Source of the DNA: Pseudomonadota bacterium | GTDB lineage: Bacteria; Pseudomonadota; Gammaproteobacteria; JAKAQQ01 | DNA length: 10,117 bases | NCBI GenBank assembly: GCA_021828425.1 | Contig: JAKARN010000038.1 | Span: forward strand, 1 to 10,117 | Direction: 5' to 3' | Part shown: positions 1 through 7,407 of the stretch, piece after piece | Numbering within the stretch: position 1 is the first letter of the stretch | How the letters are laid out: the number at the start of each line of letters is the position of its first letter | Position numbers and translations under genes: made by a program | The notes under the pieces: generated by a model | What the model was told of the DNA's origin: nothing | The model's database searches: none | What the model saw: the letters and a program-made list of their open reading frames with translations, nothing else

Positions 1-300
1 GATCTCCATGTTTTCGCCGATTCGCCCGAAACCGTTGCATTCCGCCTGCTTGAAGCTGGAATTGATTACCGGCTGGGAGAAAGGCGCCTGCGTTTCAAAG
101 GAGGGGAGGAGGTTTTTCCAGTTTACCGGTTGGAACAGGAAAGCCCACCAATTCATCTCACCGTTTTTGAGGCGGACGATATCCGGCAGGCCCCTTTGTC
201 GCCGGTCGATGGCCGGCCCATGCGGAGAATTGGTCGCCGCGAACTCAGTCAGCTGCTGTTTAGTCAACCGGAATCAGAAGAAGCATCCCTTGAACCTTAG
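1..300 (+). CDS. C-terminal fragment of a probable nucleotidyltransferase-fold protein (5' end outside window)
   Basis: Frame 1 is open from the first base to a TAG at 298-300, giving the last 99 residues of a protein. It opens with [14 protein letters not shown] and contains a charged middle part, a hydrophobic strand ([11 protein letters not shown]) and then [11 protein letters not shown] near the end. The opening DLHVF resembles the strand carrying the second catalytic Asp in minimal nucleotidyltransferases (GS...SDIDLHVF), and the later PIHLTVF strand and DGRPMRR segment also fit proteobacterial proteins of that type as I remember them. This is a family resemblance from memory. The GS motif and first Asp that would prove it lie outside the window. 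The last dozen residues are acidic and low in complexity. The gene converges on gltA and the two stop codons overlap, so there is no room for an intergenic terminator. Alternative: an uncharacterised conserved protein. Confidence 0.5.
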   Translation, partial: DLHVFADSPETVAFRLLEAGIDYRLGERRLRFKGGEEVFPVYRLEQESPPIHLTVFEADDIRQAPLSPVDGRPMRRIGRRELSQLLFSQPESEEASLEP

Positions 301-1595
301 GACTTTCCTGAGCGCTGAGCACGTTCCACATAGTCGCGGCGGCTGGCTCCAATGTAGAGCTGTCTGGGACGACCCAAGCGCTGCTCGGGATCGTTGACCA
401 TCTCGCACCAGTGCGCTACCCAGCCAACCGAGCGGGCAATCGCAAACATCACAGTAAACATACTGGTAGGAATCCCGAGTGCGCGGTAGATGATCCCCGA
501 GTAGAAGTCGACGTTCGGATATAGCTTGCGCTCGATAAAGTAGTCATCCCGGAGTGCGATTTCCTCGAGTTTCATGGCCAGATCTAGCAGGGGGTCCGGA
601 CGGTGGCCCAGATTTTCAAGGACCTTGTACGTCATGCTCCGGATGATTTTGGCGCGTGGGTCGTAATTCTTGTAAACCCGGTGTCCAAAGCCCATGAGAC
701 GGAAGGGGTCATCCTTGTCCTTCGCACGAGCTACATATCGAGGAATATTTTTGACATCTTGGATCTCGGTCAGCATGTTGATGACGGCTTCGTTGGCTCC
801 GCCATGCGCCGGGCCCCAAAGGCAGCCGATCCCCGCTGTGATGGCGGCGTAGGGGTTCGTCCCTGAACTGCCAGCGAGGCGGACCGTGGAAGTACTGGCG
901 TTCTGCTCGTGGTCTGCATGTAGGATGAATAGCAGGTCTAAGGCCTGTGCTGCCACCGGATTGACGATGTATTCTTCGGTCGGGAGTGCAAACAACATAT
1001 GAAGCAGATTATTGGCATAACCCAGTTCATTACGGGGATACACGAACGGATGCCCGACAGAATGCTTGTAAGCTGCGGCAGCGATGGTCGGTAACTTGGC
1101 GATAATCCGCTGGGCAAAGAGTGTCTGGCGAACGGGATCCCGGAAGTCCTGAGTATCGGGGTAAAAAGCGGAGAGCGAGCCCACGACCCCGGTCAGCATG
1201 GCCATCGGGTGCGCATCGTGGTGGAAGCCATTGAAGAAGCGCAGCAGTGATTCATTGATGAGGGTATGGTGCCAGATCGCATCTGAAAAACGATCCAGTT
1301 CACCCTGCGTCGGGAGTTCCCCGTGCAGGATCAAGTAGGCTACTTCGAGAAACGAGCTCTTTTCGGCCAGCTGTTCAATGGGATATCCCCGGTAAAGCAA
1401 GATGCCTTTCTCGCCATCGATATAGGTGATCGCGCTCTCGCAACTGGCGGTGACGGCATATCCCGGATCGTAGGTAAAGTATCCGTGTTCGTTATACAGT
1501 TTGCTGATATCGAGCACAGAGGGACCGACTGTCCCTTGGCGTACCGGAAAGGTCAGCGTGCAGGTCTCGGGGGCATGGGACTTGGGATTCGGCAT
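297..1595 (-). CDS. gltA: Citrate synthase, type II (GltA)
   Basis: Condenses acetyl-CoA with oxaloacetate to citrate, the entry step of the TCA cycle, in the cytoplasm. The protein has 432 residues (E. coli 427) and aligns end to end. Catalytic residues are visible: His264 in GPAHGG, His305 in GFGHR and Asp363 in NVDFYSG. HADHEQN with His229 and the closing GRPRQLYIG are also present. Numbering matches mature E. coli GltA up to His305, which lets the NADH site be compared: Tyr145, Arg163 and Lys167 are kept, but E. coli Cys206 is Thr and Arg109 is His, so NADH inhibition may be reduced. The ATG at 1593-1595 has a GGAG ribosome site about 10 bases upstream. It lies 87 bases after rpmE on the same strand. 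I see no convincing promoter or terminator in that gap, so co-transcription with rpmE is likely. Its TAA overlaps the stop of the convergent gene at 298-300. Confidence 0.97.
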   Translation of the reverse strand: MPNPKSHAPETCTLTFPVRQGTVGPSVLDISKLYNEHGYFTYDPGYAVTASCESAITYIDGEKGILLYRGYPIEQLAEKSSFLEVAYLILHGELPTQGELDRFSDAIWHHTLINESLLRFFNGFHHDAHPMAMLTGVVGSLSAFYPDTQDFRDPVRQTLFAQRIIAKLPTIAAAAYKHSVGHPFVYPRNELGYANNLLHMLFALPTEEYIVNPVAAQALDLLFILHADHEQNASTSTVRLAGSSGTNPYAAITAGIGCLWGPAHGGANEAVINMLTEIQDVKNIPRYVARAKDKDDPFRLMGFGHRVYKNYDPRAKIIRSMTYKVLENLGHRPDPLLDLAMKLEEIALRDDYFIERKLYPNVDFYSGIIYRALGIPTSMFTVMFAIARSVGWVAHWCEMVNDPEQRLGRPRQLYIGASRRDYVERAQRSGKS

Positions 1596-1682
1596 GGTAC
1601 TTCAACTCCATACGAGAGGAGAACAACGGCCGCCACCGCTTTCTGCCCTGGGATTGGCATCTGTCGTCGGAGTCAGTGCGGG

Positions 1683-1895
1683 TCAGCTTGCCGAGCGAGC
1701 CGCATATTTGCGCTTAAATTTGTCAACCCGCCCGGCCGTATCGACGAGTTTTTGTTTGCCGGAGTAAAAGGGATGGCATTGGGCGCACACTTCAACGTGT
1801 AGATCATGCTCCAGGGTCGAGCGGGTGCGGAACTGGTTACCGCAACTGCAGGTTACGGTGACTTCAGCGTATTTTGGATGGATGCCCGCCTTCAT
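1683..1895 (-). CDS. rpmE: 50S ribosomal protein L31, zinc-binding form
   Basis: Component of the large ribosomal subunit near the subunit bridge. The protein has 70 residues, the same size as E. coli RpmE, and begins MKAGIHPKY as expected. It carries the four zinc ligands of the C+ form: Cys16 and Cys18 (CSC) and Cys37 and Cys40 (CAQC), followed by HPFYSGKQK and [10 protein letters not shown]. Zinc-containing L31 can act as a zinc store and in many bacteria is replaced by a cysteine-free paralogue under Zur control; no paralogue is in this window. The start codon has only a weak ribosome site (GACCGAG region), but a strong promoter lies just upstream, giving a leader of about 27 bases. The gene lies between hemW and gltA on the same strand. 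The link to gltA is one of position only. Confidence 0.96.
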   Translation of the reverse strand: MKAGIHPKYAEVTVTCSCGNQFRTRSTLEHDLHVEVCAQCHPFYSGKQKLVDTAGRVDKFKRKYAARSAS

Positions 1896-1929
1896 GGATC
1901 GGTCTCGGTCACGGTTGGTTTACCAGCGT

Positions 1930-1958
1930 ATTTTAGACCAGCGGGCAGGGTGTTGCAA
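1930..1958 (-). promoter_or_regulatory. Sigma70-type promoter for rpmE (-gltA)
   Basis: On the minus strand there is a -35 TTGCAA (1953-1958, 4/6 to consensus) and a -10 TAAAAT (1930-1935, 5/6), separated by exactly 17 bases. The predicted start of transcription is near 1923, about 27 bases before the rpmE ATG. The site lies in the 117-base gap after hemW, so rpmE need not depend on hemW transcription. No Zur-like operator was recognised. Confidence 0.6.
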
Positions 1959-1983
1959 TTCCGGGACAGGTCTGCGAGGTACG

Positions 1984-2002
1984 AGCACCCTTGCGGGGTG
2001 CT
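1984..2002 (-). terminator. Hairpin after hemW, possible terminator without a T-tract
   Basis: An exact inverted repeat, AGCACCC at 1984-1990 and GGGTGCT at 1996-2002, with a 5-base loop, begins about 10 bases after the hemW stop. It lies between hemW and the rpmE promoter. No run of T follows on either strand, so it is not a classical intrinsic terminator. It may be a 3'-end stabilising hairpin or a weak attenuator. Confidence 0.35.
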
Positions 2003-2012
2003 AGGTTCCGGG

Positions 2013-3314
2013 TCATGCAGCGGGTCCGAGCCGGCCGGGGTGGATGTCATGAGTCTCAGGGAGGAAAGGGGCGATCACTTCGTTGAGCAAGGCATAGCCC
2101 CGAAGAGTGGGTCGGATTCCCCATGAATCCGCTGTCAAAAGTCCACGTTCCTCAAGAGATTTCAAGAGGTCCCATACGGCCGTCAAGGGCTCACCAGTCT
2201 GCCGGCTATAGAGCGCTGAAGGAAAGCCATTGGTCAGACGTAAGGCGTTCAGGAAGAACTCGAAACGCACTTCGGGGGGGGTGGGCCACCATTCCTGCTC
2301 AGGGGAGGAACCACGCTCCAAACACTCCATGTAGAGCACAGGGTGGTGGACCCGGACGCATCGACGGATCCTTCCGTTTCGAGACAGCTTGCTGTGGGCA
2401 CCCGCACCGAGACCCAAATAATCCCCATATTGCCAGTACAGAAAGTTATGACGGCAAATAGATTCGGGGCGACGGGCGTAAGCGGAAACCTCATAACGGT
2501 GGTAACCATTCCGAGCGAGTTGCTCATGGGCCATGTTTTCGATCTCCTCCATTACCTCATCTCCGGGACGCTGTGGGGGATTACGGGCAAAAGCGGTTCC
2601 GCTCTCGATCGTGAGTTCGTAGTAGGAGAGGTGGTCGGGTTCGAGGTTAAAGGCTTGTGAGAGGTCGTGAGATGCCATGTCGGGGGTCTGGCCGGGAAGG
2701 CCGTACATGAGATCAAGATTGATCGAATCGAAACCGGCGGACCGGGCCATTTTGAAGGCGGATTGTCCGTCTTTGCCGTTGTGGATGCGCCCAAGTGCCG
2801 CCAGAGAGACGTCTGAAAAACTCTGAATGCCGAGGGAGAGGCGCGTGACTCCCGCGGCCCGATAGCCTGCGAAACGACCTGCTTCAGCTGTTCCCGGGTT
2901 GGCTTCCAACGTGACTTCAAGTCCAGCAGGCACATGGAATGTGTCTCGGACACGATCGAGTAGGTGGCGAATGCCAGATGGGCTGAATAGGCTGGGTGTT
3001 CCTCCGCCTAGAAAAATGGAAATCACGGTCCGGTCCTGAAGCCCTTCTGCGTTTTGAGCCAAGTCTCGACACAGGGCATCGAGATAGCGTGACTCCGGAA
3101 GGTTCCCGCGGCGGGCATACGAGTTGAAATCGCAGTAGGGGCACTTGCGAACGCACCAAGGTAGATGTAGGTAGAGGCCAAGGGCCGATGGAGGAGCAAA
3201 AGGACTGGGCAGTACAGACCGGTCTTGAGCTGCTTGGGGAGACCGGGTTGGAGGGTTCATGAGGCTAGGATGATCCTGCGTGGGAGACTGCCGGGGGTGT
3301 GGATATGGCTCCAT
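2013..3314 (-). CDS. hemW: Radical SAM heme chaperone HemW (HemN-like, YggW family)
   Basis: Cytoplasmic radical SAM protein of the HemW family, which binds heme and delivers it to target proteins. It is often mis-annotated as oxygen-independent coproporphyrinogen III oxidase. The iron-sulfur motif is Cys54, Cys58, Cys61 (CVRKCPYCDF). It has the Asp-Phe after the third Cys typical of HemW, not the fourth Cys of true HemN. GGGTPS lies at 103-108, EANPGT at 137-142, GIQSF at 162-166, and the HemW-type heme motif HNFLYW at 289-294. The radical SAM core is followed by a HemN-type C-terminal domain. At 433 residues it is longer than E. coli YggW (378) because about 44 Pro-rich residues precede the core. 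An internal ATG at 3258-3260 (Met19) is a plausible true start, since a -10 box lies only 11 bases before the first ATG. Neither ATG has a clear ribosome site. Confidence 0.93.
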   Translation of the reverse strand: MEPYPHPRQSPTQDHPSLMNPPTRSPQAAQDRSVLPSPFAPPSALGLYLHLPWCVRKCPYCDFNSYARRGNLPESRYLDALCRDLAQNAEGLQDRTVISIFLGGGTPSLFSPSGIRHLLDRVRDTFHVPAGLEVTLEANPGTAEAGRFAGYRAAGVTRLSLGIQSFSDVSLAALGRIHNGKDGQSAFKMARSAGFDSINLDLMYGLPGQTPDMASHDLSQAFNLEPDHLSYYELTIESGTAFARNPPQRPGDEVMEEIENMAHEQLARNGYHRYEVSAYARRPESICRHNFLYWQYGDYLGLGAGAHSKLSRNGRIRRCVRVHHPVLYMECLERGSSPEQEWWPTPPEVRFEFFLNALRLTNGFPSALYSRQTGEPLTAVWDLLKSLEERGLLTADSWGIRPTLRGYALLNEVIAPFLPETHDIHPGRLGPAA

Positions 3315-3325
3315 CGTCTCGGACC

Positions 3326-3331
3326 ATTATA
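3326..3331 (-). promoter_or_regulatory. -10 box TATAAT for hemW
   Basis: A perfect TATAAT on the minus strand points at hemW. The predicted transcription start is near 3319, only about 5 bases before the first hemW ATG (3314). This gives either an almost leaderless message or a start at the internal ATG at 3260 with a leader of about 60 bases. No good -35 is seen at 16-18 bases; the place where it would lie overlaps the pepN -10 box. Confidence 0.45.
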
Positions 3332-3346
3332 TGGACATCTTGCTCC

Positions 3347-3352
3347 TATAAT
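3347..3352 (+). promoter_or_regulatory. -10 box TATAAT for pepN
   Basis: A perfect TATAAT on the plus strand lies 29 bases before the pepN ATG, giving a predicted leader of about 23 bases that contains the GAGGAG ribosome site (3364-3369). No consensus -35 is seen at 16-18 bases upstream; that position overlaps the hemW -10 box. TGGACA at 3332-3337 looks like a -35 but is only 9 bases away. Confidence 0.5.
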
Positions 3353-3381
3353 GCAGCGGTTTCGAGGAGCCTTTACAAAGA

Positions 3382-6003
3382 ATGCCCGCAACCAAACTCA
3401 TCGACTATCAGCCACCCGCCTTCCGGATTCCTGAAGTGGATCTCCACTTTGACTTGGATCCGACCGAGACCCTCGTGACGAGCAGGCTCTGGATTGAGCG
3501 GACGGATCATCAGGTCCGTGCTCCCTTGACCCTTGATGGAGTGGGGCTTGAACTGCTTTCCATAGAGATCGATGGCAAGCCGGTCCCCCCCACGACTCTC
3601 GAACTGACCCCTGTGCATCTCATCCTGCATGACGTGCCTGATTTGTTTGAACTCGCACTCCAAGTCCGCCTCTCGCCAGGCTCCAACACTTCGCTTGCTG
3701 GGCTCTACGTTTCAGGGGGTGCCCTGTGCACCCAGTGTGAAGCAGAAGGTTTCCGTCGCATCAGCTACTTTCTAGATCGGCCAGATATCCAATCGCGCTT
3801 CCGGGTCCGGCTCGAGGCGGAAAAAGCCTCGTTCCCCACTCTGCTCTCGAATGGCAACCGAATAGCCGAAGGACGGCTTCCACGGGGGCGGCATTATACG
3901 GTCTATGACGATCCGTTTCCAAAGCCCTCCTACCTGTTTGCCCTAGTGGCCGGTCGCTTTGATCTTGAGCGCGCGACCTTTACGACCCAATCAGGCCGTG
4001 CTGTCGAGCTTTTTATACACTTGCCGGTCGGGCAGGCTGGACGCGGTCATTTTAGCCTGGAGTGTCTCGTCCAAGCTATGCGTTTCGACGAAAAGCAGTA
4101 CGGACGCGAGTATGACCTCGCCCAGTACCACCTGGTTGCAATCGACGACTTCAACATGGGTGCGATGGAAAACAAGTCGCTCAACATTTTCAATACCAAA
4201 TACGTCCTTGCCGATGCGCAAGTCGCAACAGACCAAGACCATGAAAACATTCTGGCCGTTGTGGCTCACGAGTATTTCCACAATTGGACCGGAAACCGCA
4301 TTACGCTTCGCGATTGGTTTCAGCTTTCGCTCAAGGAAGGGCTTACAGTGTACCGGGAGCAATGCTTTATGGAAAACCAGGGAATCTCCATCCTGCGCCG
4401 CATACAGGATGTAAGGGTTTTGCGGGCGACTCAATTTCCGGAGGATGCGGGGCCGCTAGCCCATCCGATTCGACCGGAGTCATATGAAGAAATAGACAAC
4501 TTCTATACTCCTACGGTTTATGAGAAGGGGGCGGAGGTCATACGGCTGATTTCCACCGTTCTAGGCCCTTCGGTTTTCGCACGCGGTCTGGCTTTGTACT
4601 TTCAGCGTTTCGATGGCTGTGCGGTCACGCTGGAGGATTTTTATTCCGTGATGGAAGATGCTGCAGAACGACCGCTGCATCCTCTCCAACGCTGGTTCGA
4701 TCATGCAGGAACTCCAACAGTGGAACTCCAGTGGCGCTATGACAATAAGACCTCGCAATTGCATCTCTTGCTGAACCAATCCCGCCCGGGCCGACTTCCC
4801 CATGCGGATGAACCACTCTGGATTCCGGTCAAAATCGGGCTTTTATCGGCAGCTGGTGTTCCCCTCAGTTTCAAATGCAACAAGGAACGTTCGGCCGTCA
4901 TGGAGGCAGTGCTCCATCTTGTGGAACCCTGCCAGGAGTTTGTGCTCGAGGAAGTGATGGAGTCACCCGTGATTTCCGTTTTCAGGGGGTTTTCGGCGCC
5001 AGTTATCCTGAACTGTGAGGTATCAGATGCGGACCTTTTGCTTCGGGTGCGCTCGGATCCAGATGGTTTCAGTCAGTGGGATGCTGCGCAAGAACTAGCA
5101 ATCCGCGTGTTGCGGTCCTTGGTGCAGGCCCCGAAGCAGGACAACCCACCTCCCTCGTCAGATGCCCTTCTCGGCGTATGGTACGAGGTGCTGAACGACG
5201 TCTCCCGGGACCCAGGACTTGTAACTGAGCTCTGTGTTCTGCCTGATGAAGCCTGGCTTTGTGAGCAGATCAAACCATTCGATCCTCATGGTGTCCGTGC
5301 GGCCCGTGATTTTTTACAGAACCAGCTTGCCCAAGCGTTAGCCGACCGCTGGCGGGAAATTTATACGGAATTCACATCGGGCGGTCCGTACCATTACGAG
5401 GTAGAGATCGCCGCCCGTCGCCGCTTACAACTGCTTGCTCTGAGTTATCTTGTCCGGTCCAATCCCGCTGTTTATCTTTCTTGGGCACGCGAACACTATG
5501 AGCGCGCTGATAATCTTACGGACCGTCTCGGATCGCTGGCGGCGGTTAACGATACCTCCGGACCAGTCCGTGAAATGCTGTTTTTGGAGTTCCGGTGCCG
5601 ATACGAAAACCACCCTCTGGTTTTAGATAAGTGCAATCTCCTCGAGGCAACCTCGCACTTGCCAGATGTAGCCCGACGGGTGGCCGAACGGGCAGAGAGC
5701 CCTGATTTCAACCGGCGTAATCCCAATCGCGTTTATGCCCTGATCGGTGCGTTTGTGCAACGCAATCTCTCTGCCTTTCATGATCCCACGGGTTCTGGGT
5801 ACTTTTTTCTATCCGAGGAAATCCGCCGTATTGACCCTTACAACCCCAAGGTTGCGGCACGGCTCGCAAAGGCATTTTCTACCCCTGCGCTTTGGAAGCA
5901 ACCGGAGGTTCGGGCTCGCATGCACGCCGTGATAAGAGCACTGGTCGGGGAGTCTGATCGGTCGGTGGATGTTCGAGAGATCCTGAAGCACTGCCTAGAC
6001 TAG
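3382..6003 (+). CDS. pepN: Aminopeptidase N, M1 family zinc metallopeptidase (PepN)
   Basis: Removes N-terminal residues from peptides during the last stages of cytoplasmic protein turnover. The 873 residues match E. coli PepN (870) over the whole length. The substrate N-terminus motif GAMEN is at 260-264. The zinc site HEYFH has His296 and His300 with catalytic Glu297, and the third ligand Glu319 lies in LSLKEGLTV. The transition-state Tyr380 lies in TVYEKGAEV. The order is N-terminal beta domain, thermolysin-like catalytic domain, small beta domain and a long C-terminal helical domain. There is no signal peptide. The start has GAGGAG 12 bases upstream. The gene is divergent from hemW and convergent with rdgB, whose stop overlaps its TAG in a CTAG. 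It thus stands between two minus-strand blocks (hemW and rph-rdgB) that are often adjacent in other proteobacteria. Confidence 0.97.
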   Translation: MPATKLIDYQPPAFRIPEVDLHFDLDPTETLVTSRLWIERTDHQVRAPLTLDGVGLELLSIEIDGKPVPPTTLELTPVHLILHDVPDLFELALQVRLSPGSNTSLAGLYVSGGALCTQCEAEGFRRISYFLDRPDIQSRFRVRLEAEKASFPTLLSNGNRIAEGRLPRGRHYTVYDDPFPKPSYLFALVAGRFDLERATFTTQSGRAVELFIHLPVGQAGRGHFSLECLVQAMRFDEKQYGREYDLAQYHLVAIDDFNMGAMENKSLNIFNTKYVLADAQVATDQDHENILAVVAHEYFHNWTGNRITLRDWFQLSLKEGLTVYREQCFMENQGISILRRIQDVRVLRATQFPEDAGPLAHPIRPESYEEIDNFYTPTVYEKGAEVIRLISTVLGPSVFARGLALYFQRFDGCAVTLEDFYSVMEDAAERPLHPLQRWFDHAGTPTVELQWRYDNKTSQLHLLLNQSRPGRLPHADEPLWIPVKIGLLSAAGVPLSFKCNKERSAVMEAVLHLVEPCQEFVLEEVMESPVISVFRGFSAPVILNCEVSDADLLLRVRSDPDGFSQWDAAQELAIRVLRSLVQAPKQDNPPPSSDALLGVWYEVLNDVSRDPGLVTELCVLPDEAWLCEQIKPFDPHGVRAARDFLQNQLAQALADRWREIYTEFTSGGPYHYEVEIAARRRLQLLALSYLVRSNPAVYLSWAREHYERADNLTDRLGSLAAVNDTSGPVREMLFLEFRCRYENHPLVLDKCNLLEATSHLPDVARRVAERAESPDFNRRNPNRVYALIGAFVQRNLSAFHDPTGSGYFFLSEEIRRIDPYNPKVAARLAKAFSTPALWKQPEVRARMHAVIRALVGESDRSVDVREILKHCLD

Positions 6004-6004
6004 G
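5994..6004. repeat. Perfect 11-base palindrome across two overlapping stop codons
   Basis: CCTAGACTAGG is symmetrical around the A at 5999 and contains CTAG twice. The right-hand CTAG (6000-6003) supplies the TAG stop of pepN on the plus strand and the TAG stop of rdgB on the minus strand. It is too short for a terminator and has no T-tract. Confidence 0.6.
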
Positions 6005-6641
6005 GGTGCCCACCGTCTATCGGTGGCCAGCAAGCGTTGGCGAGCAGTTTTTGTAAAGCCATAAGGGCTCTACCCCGATGGCTGTATTCCCCCTTTAGTT
6101 TGGGATCGATTTCGGCCATGCTTTTCCCCAGCTCGGGAATTTCGAACACGGGATCGTAGCCGAACCCTTTCTGCCCTCGGGGGGTGGAGAGAATTCGCCC
6201 GTGACAGATCCCCTCGGCCATGAAGGGGGATGCTCGATCGGGGGGCCAGAGAACAAGCACGCAGCGAAACTGGGCTGACCTCAAATCTGGAGGCAGCCCG
6301 TTGAGGGCGGTGAGGAGTTTCTGGATGTTCTCCTCGGCAGAGGCACCGGGACCTGCGTAATCGGCTGTCGTGACCCCAGGACCACCCTCTAGGGCATCCA
6401 CTTCGAGTCCTGAATCGTCGGCGAGGACAGCAAAAGAACATAGCTTGCGTGCTTGTTTGGCTTTGATCAGGACGTTTTCTTCAAGGCTTGAGCCGGTTTC
6501 TTCCGGGATGGGGATCCCAAGCTCGTCCAGCGTGTGTGGCTCAAGACCTTGGGATAGGACCCAAGGATGGAGTTCGCGGAGCTTGCCCGCGTTATGAGTG
6601 GCCAGGACAAGAGGTGTCCGGCGTTTCGGAGAGGCAATCAC
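6000..6641 (-). CDS. rdgB: dITP/XTP pyrophosphatase, RdgB/HAM1 family
   Basis: Hydrolyses non-canonical purine triphosphates (dITP, ITP, XTP) to the monophosphate plus pyrophosphate, keeping deaminated bases out of DNA and RNA. The protein has 213 residues against about 197 in E. coli. Family motifs are THNAGK at 15-20, SLEEN at 52-56, [11 protein letters not shown] at 74-84 with the catalytic Asp pair 75-76, FGYDP at 160-164 and SHR at 187-189. One motif is odd: the usual PGVYSARYAG reads [10 protein letters not shown] (88-97), so the conserved Ser-Ala-Arg is Thr-Ala-Asp. The start is GTG at 6639-6641, inside the end of rph (50-base overlap), with only a weak ribosome site, which suggests translational coupling to rph. 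No better start is visible before the first motif. Its stop overlaps that of convergent pepN. Confidence 0.92.
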   Translation of the reverse strand: MIASPKRRTPLVLATHNAGKLRELHPWVLSQGLEPHTLDELGIPIPEETGSSLEENVLIKAKQARKLCSFAVLADDSGLEVDALEGGPGVTTADYAGPGASAEENIQKLLTALNGLPPDLRSAQFRCVLVLWPPDRASPFMAEGICHGRILSTPRGQKGFGYDPVFEIPELGKSMAEIDPKLKGEYSHRGRALMALQKLLANACWPPIDGGHP

Positions 6642-7344
6642 GCTGAATCCGGATGAGCGTCTGAATTCCCCGTTCGGCGAGGTCCACGAGGCGGTCCAAT
6701 TCGTCGCGGCGAAGCGCGTGGCCTTCGGCTGTTCCTTGAATCTCGATCAGCGCGCCGAGTTCATTCATGACGATATTCAGGTCACTTTCCGCTTCGACAT
6801 CCTCTGCGTAGTCGAGGTCTAGGATCGCTTCTCCCCGGTACAGTCCTGCCGAGACGGCCGCCACCGCACCATGGATCGGAGAGCTGGCGAGACGATTTTC
6901 CCGTACCAAGCGTTGGACTGCGTCCACCAAGGCAACGTACCCGCCGGTGATGGCAGCCACACGGGTACTCCCGTCCGCCTGGATCACATCACAGTCAAGA
7001 ATCACGGTTCGCTCCCCTAGGGCATCCAAGTCGACGGCTGCGCGAAGGGCTCGCCCGATCAGACGTTGAATCTCGTAAGCTCGCGCGTCTGGACGGGAAT
7101 GGAGATTGGCACGTTCGTGCCGAGTGTGTGTGGAGCGGGGCAACATAGCGTATTCGGCGGTCACCCACCCACGGTTTTTGCCGCGCAGAAAGGCGGGCAC
7201 CCGATCCTCGATGCTGGCCGTACAAAGTACACGCGTATCCCCGTACGATACGAGCACCGATCCCTCGGCGTGCCGGGTGAATCCGCGCATCAGCTGGACG
7301 GGTCTCAACTCATCGGGTTTGCGGCCGCTCGGTCGCATGGCCAT
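6592..7344 (-). CDS. rph: Ribonuclease PH (tRNA 3'-end phosphorolytic exonuclease)
   Basis: Trims nucleotides from tRNA precursors 3' of CCA by phosphorolysis, working as a hexameric ring. The 250 residues start [15 protein letters not shown]; the family norm is about 238 beginning at MRPSGR (Met3 here). Conserved parts are HAEGSVLV at 25-32, [12 protein letters not shown] at 59-70, EIQRLIGR at 91-98, [12 protein letters not shown] at 117-128 and the acidic LDLDYAED at 175-182. The phosphate-site Thr127 and Arg128 and the Arg88 equivalent of Arg86 are kept. Unusual are GRT to ARA before EIQRL and DGGTR to DGSTR. The first ATG (7344) has a GAGGGG ribosome site at good spacing. The last dozen or so residues form a tail beyond the usual end and overlap the rdgB start. 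The gene heads a pair with rdgB and is divergent from gmk. Confidence 0.95.
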   Translation of the reverse strand: MAMRPSGRKPDELRPVQLMRGFTRHAEGSVLVSYGDTRVLCTASIEDRVPAFLRGKNRGWVTAEYAMLPRSTHTRHERANLHSRPDARAYEIQRLIGRALRAAVDLDALGERTVILDCDVIQADGSTRVAAITGGYVALVDAVQRLVRENRLASSPIHGAVAAVSAGLYRGEAILDLDYAEDVEAESDLNIVMNELGALIEIQGTAEGHALRRDELDRLVDLAERGIQTLIRIQRDCLSETPDTSCPGHS

Positions 7345-7395
7345 GGATTCCCCTCGAAGGATGATTGAAGCACATTAGAAAAGAATAGGTGCCCG

Positions 7396-7407
7396 CCAGT
7401 ATACTGG
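7396..7407. promoter_or_regulatory. Perfect 12-base palindrome in the rph/gmk divergent spacer; possible operator or bidirectional -10
   Basis: CCAGTATACTGG is perfectly symmetrical and lies in the 104-base spacer between divergent rph and gmk, 41 bases before the gmk ATG. Each strand reads TATACT, a fair -10 box, so it could serve both directions, but no good -35 is visible at the right distance on either side. Another candidate -10 for rph is TATTCT at 7382-7387 on the minus strand. A repressor site is equally possible. The rest of the spacer holds a short CCCG/CGGG stem near 7413-7424 and nothing else I recognise. Confidence 0.4.

Larger units (their letters stand above)
3325..3353. repeat. 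Inverted repeat made of the two facing -10 boxes
   Basis: CATTATA (3325-3331) and TATAATG (3347-3353) are exact reverse complements separated by 15 bases, in the 67-base spacer between divergent hemW and pepN. The symmetry comes mainly from a perfect TATAAT on each strand. It could also serve as an operator half-site pair, but no known operator is recognised. Confidence 0.5.

Noticed and set aside
1721..1726. Perfect TTGACA on the minus strand, upstream of gltA
   Set aside because: It lies inside the rpmE coding sequence (Val-Asp-Lys) and has no acceptable -10 at 16-18 bases, so it is not proposed as a gltA promoter.
3991..4434. Long minus-strand open frame inside pepN
   Set aside because: It is antisense to the catalytic core of PepN, with no family resemblance; its openness follows from the codon use of pepN.
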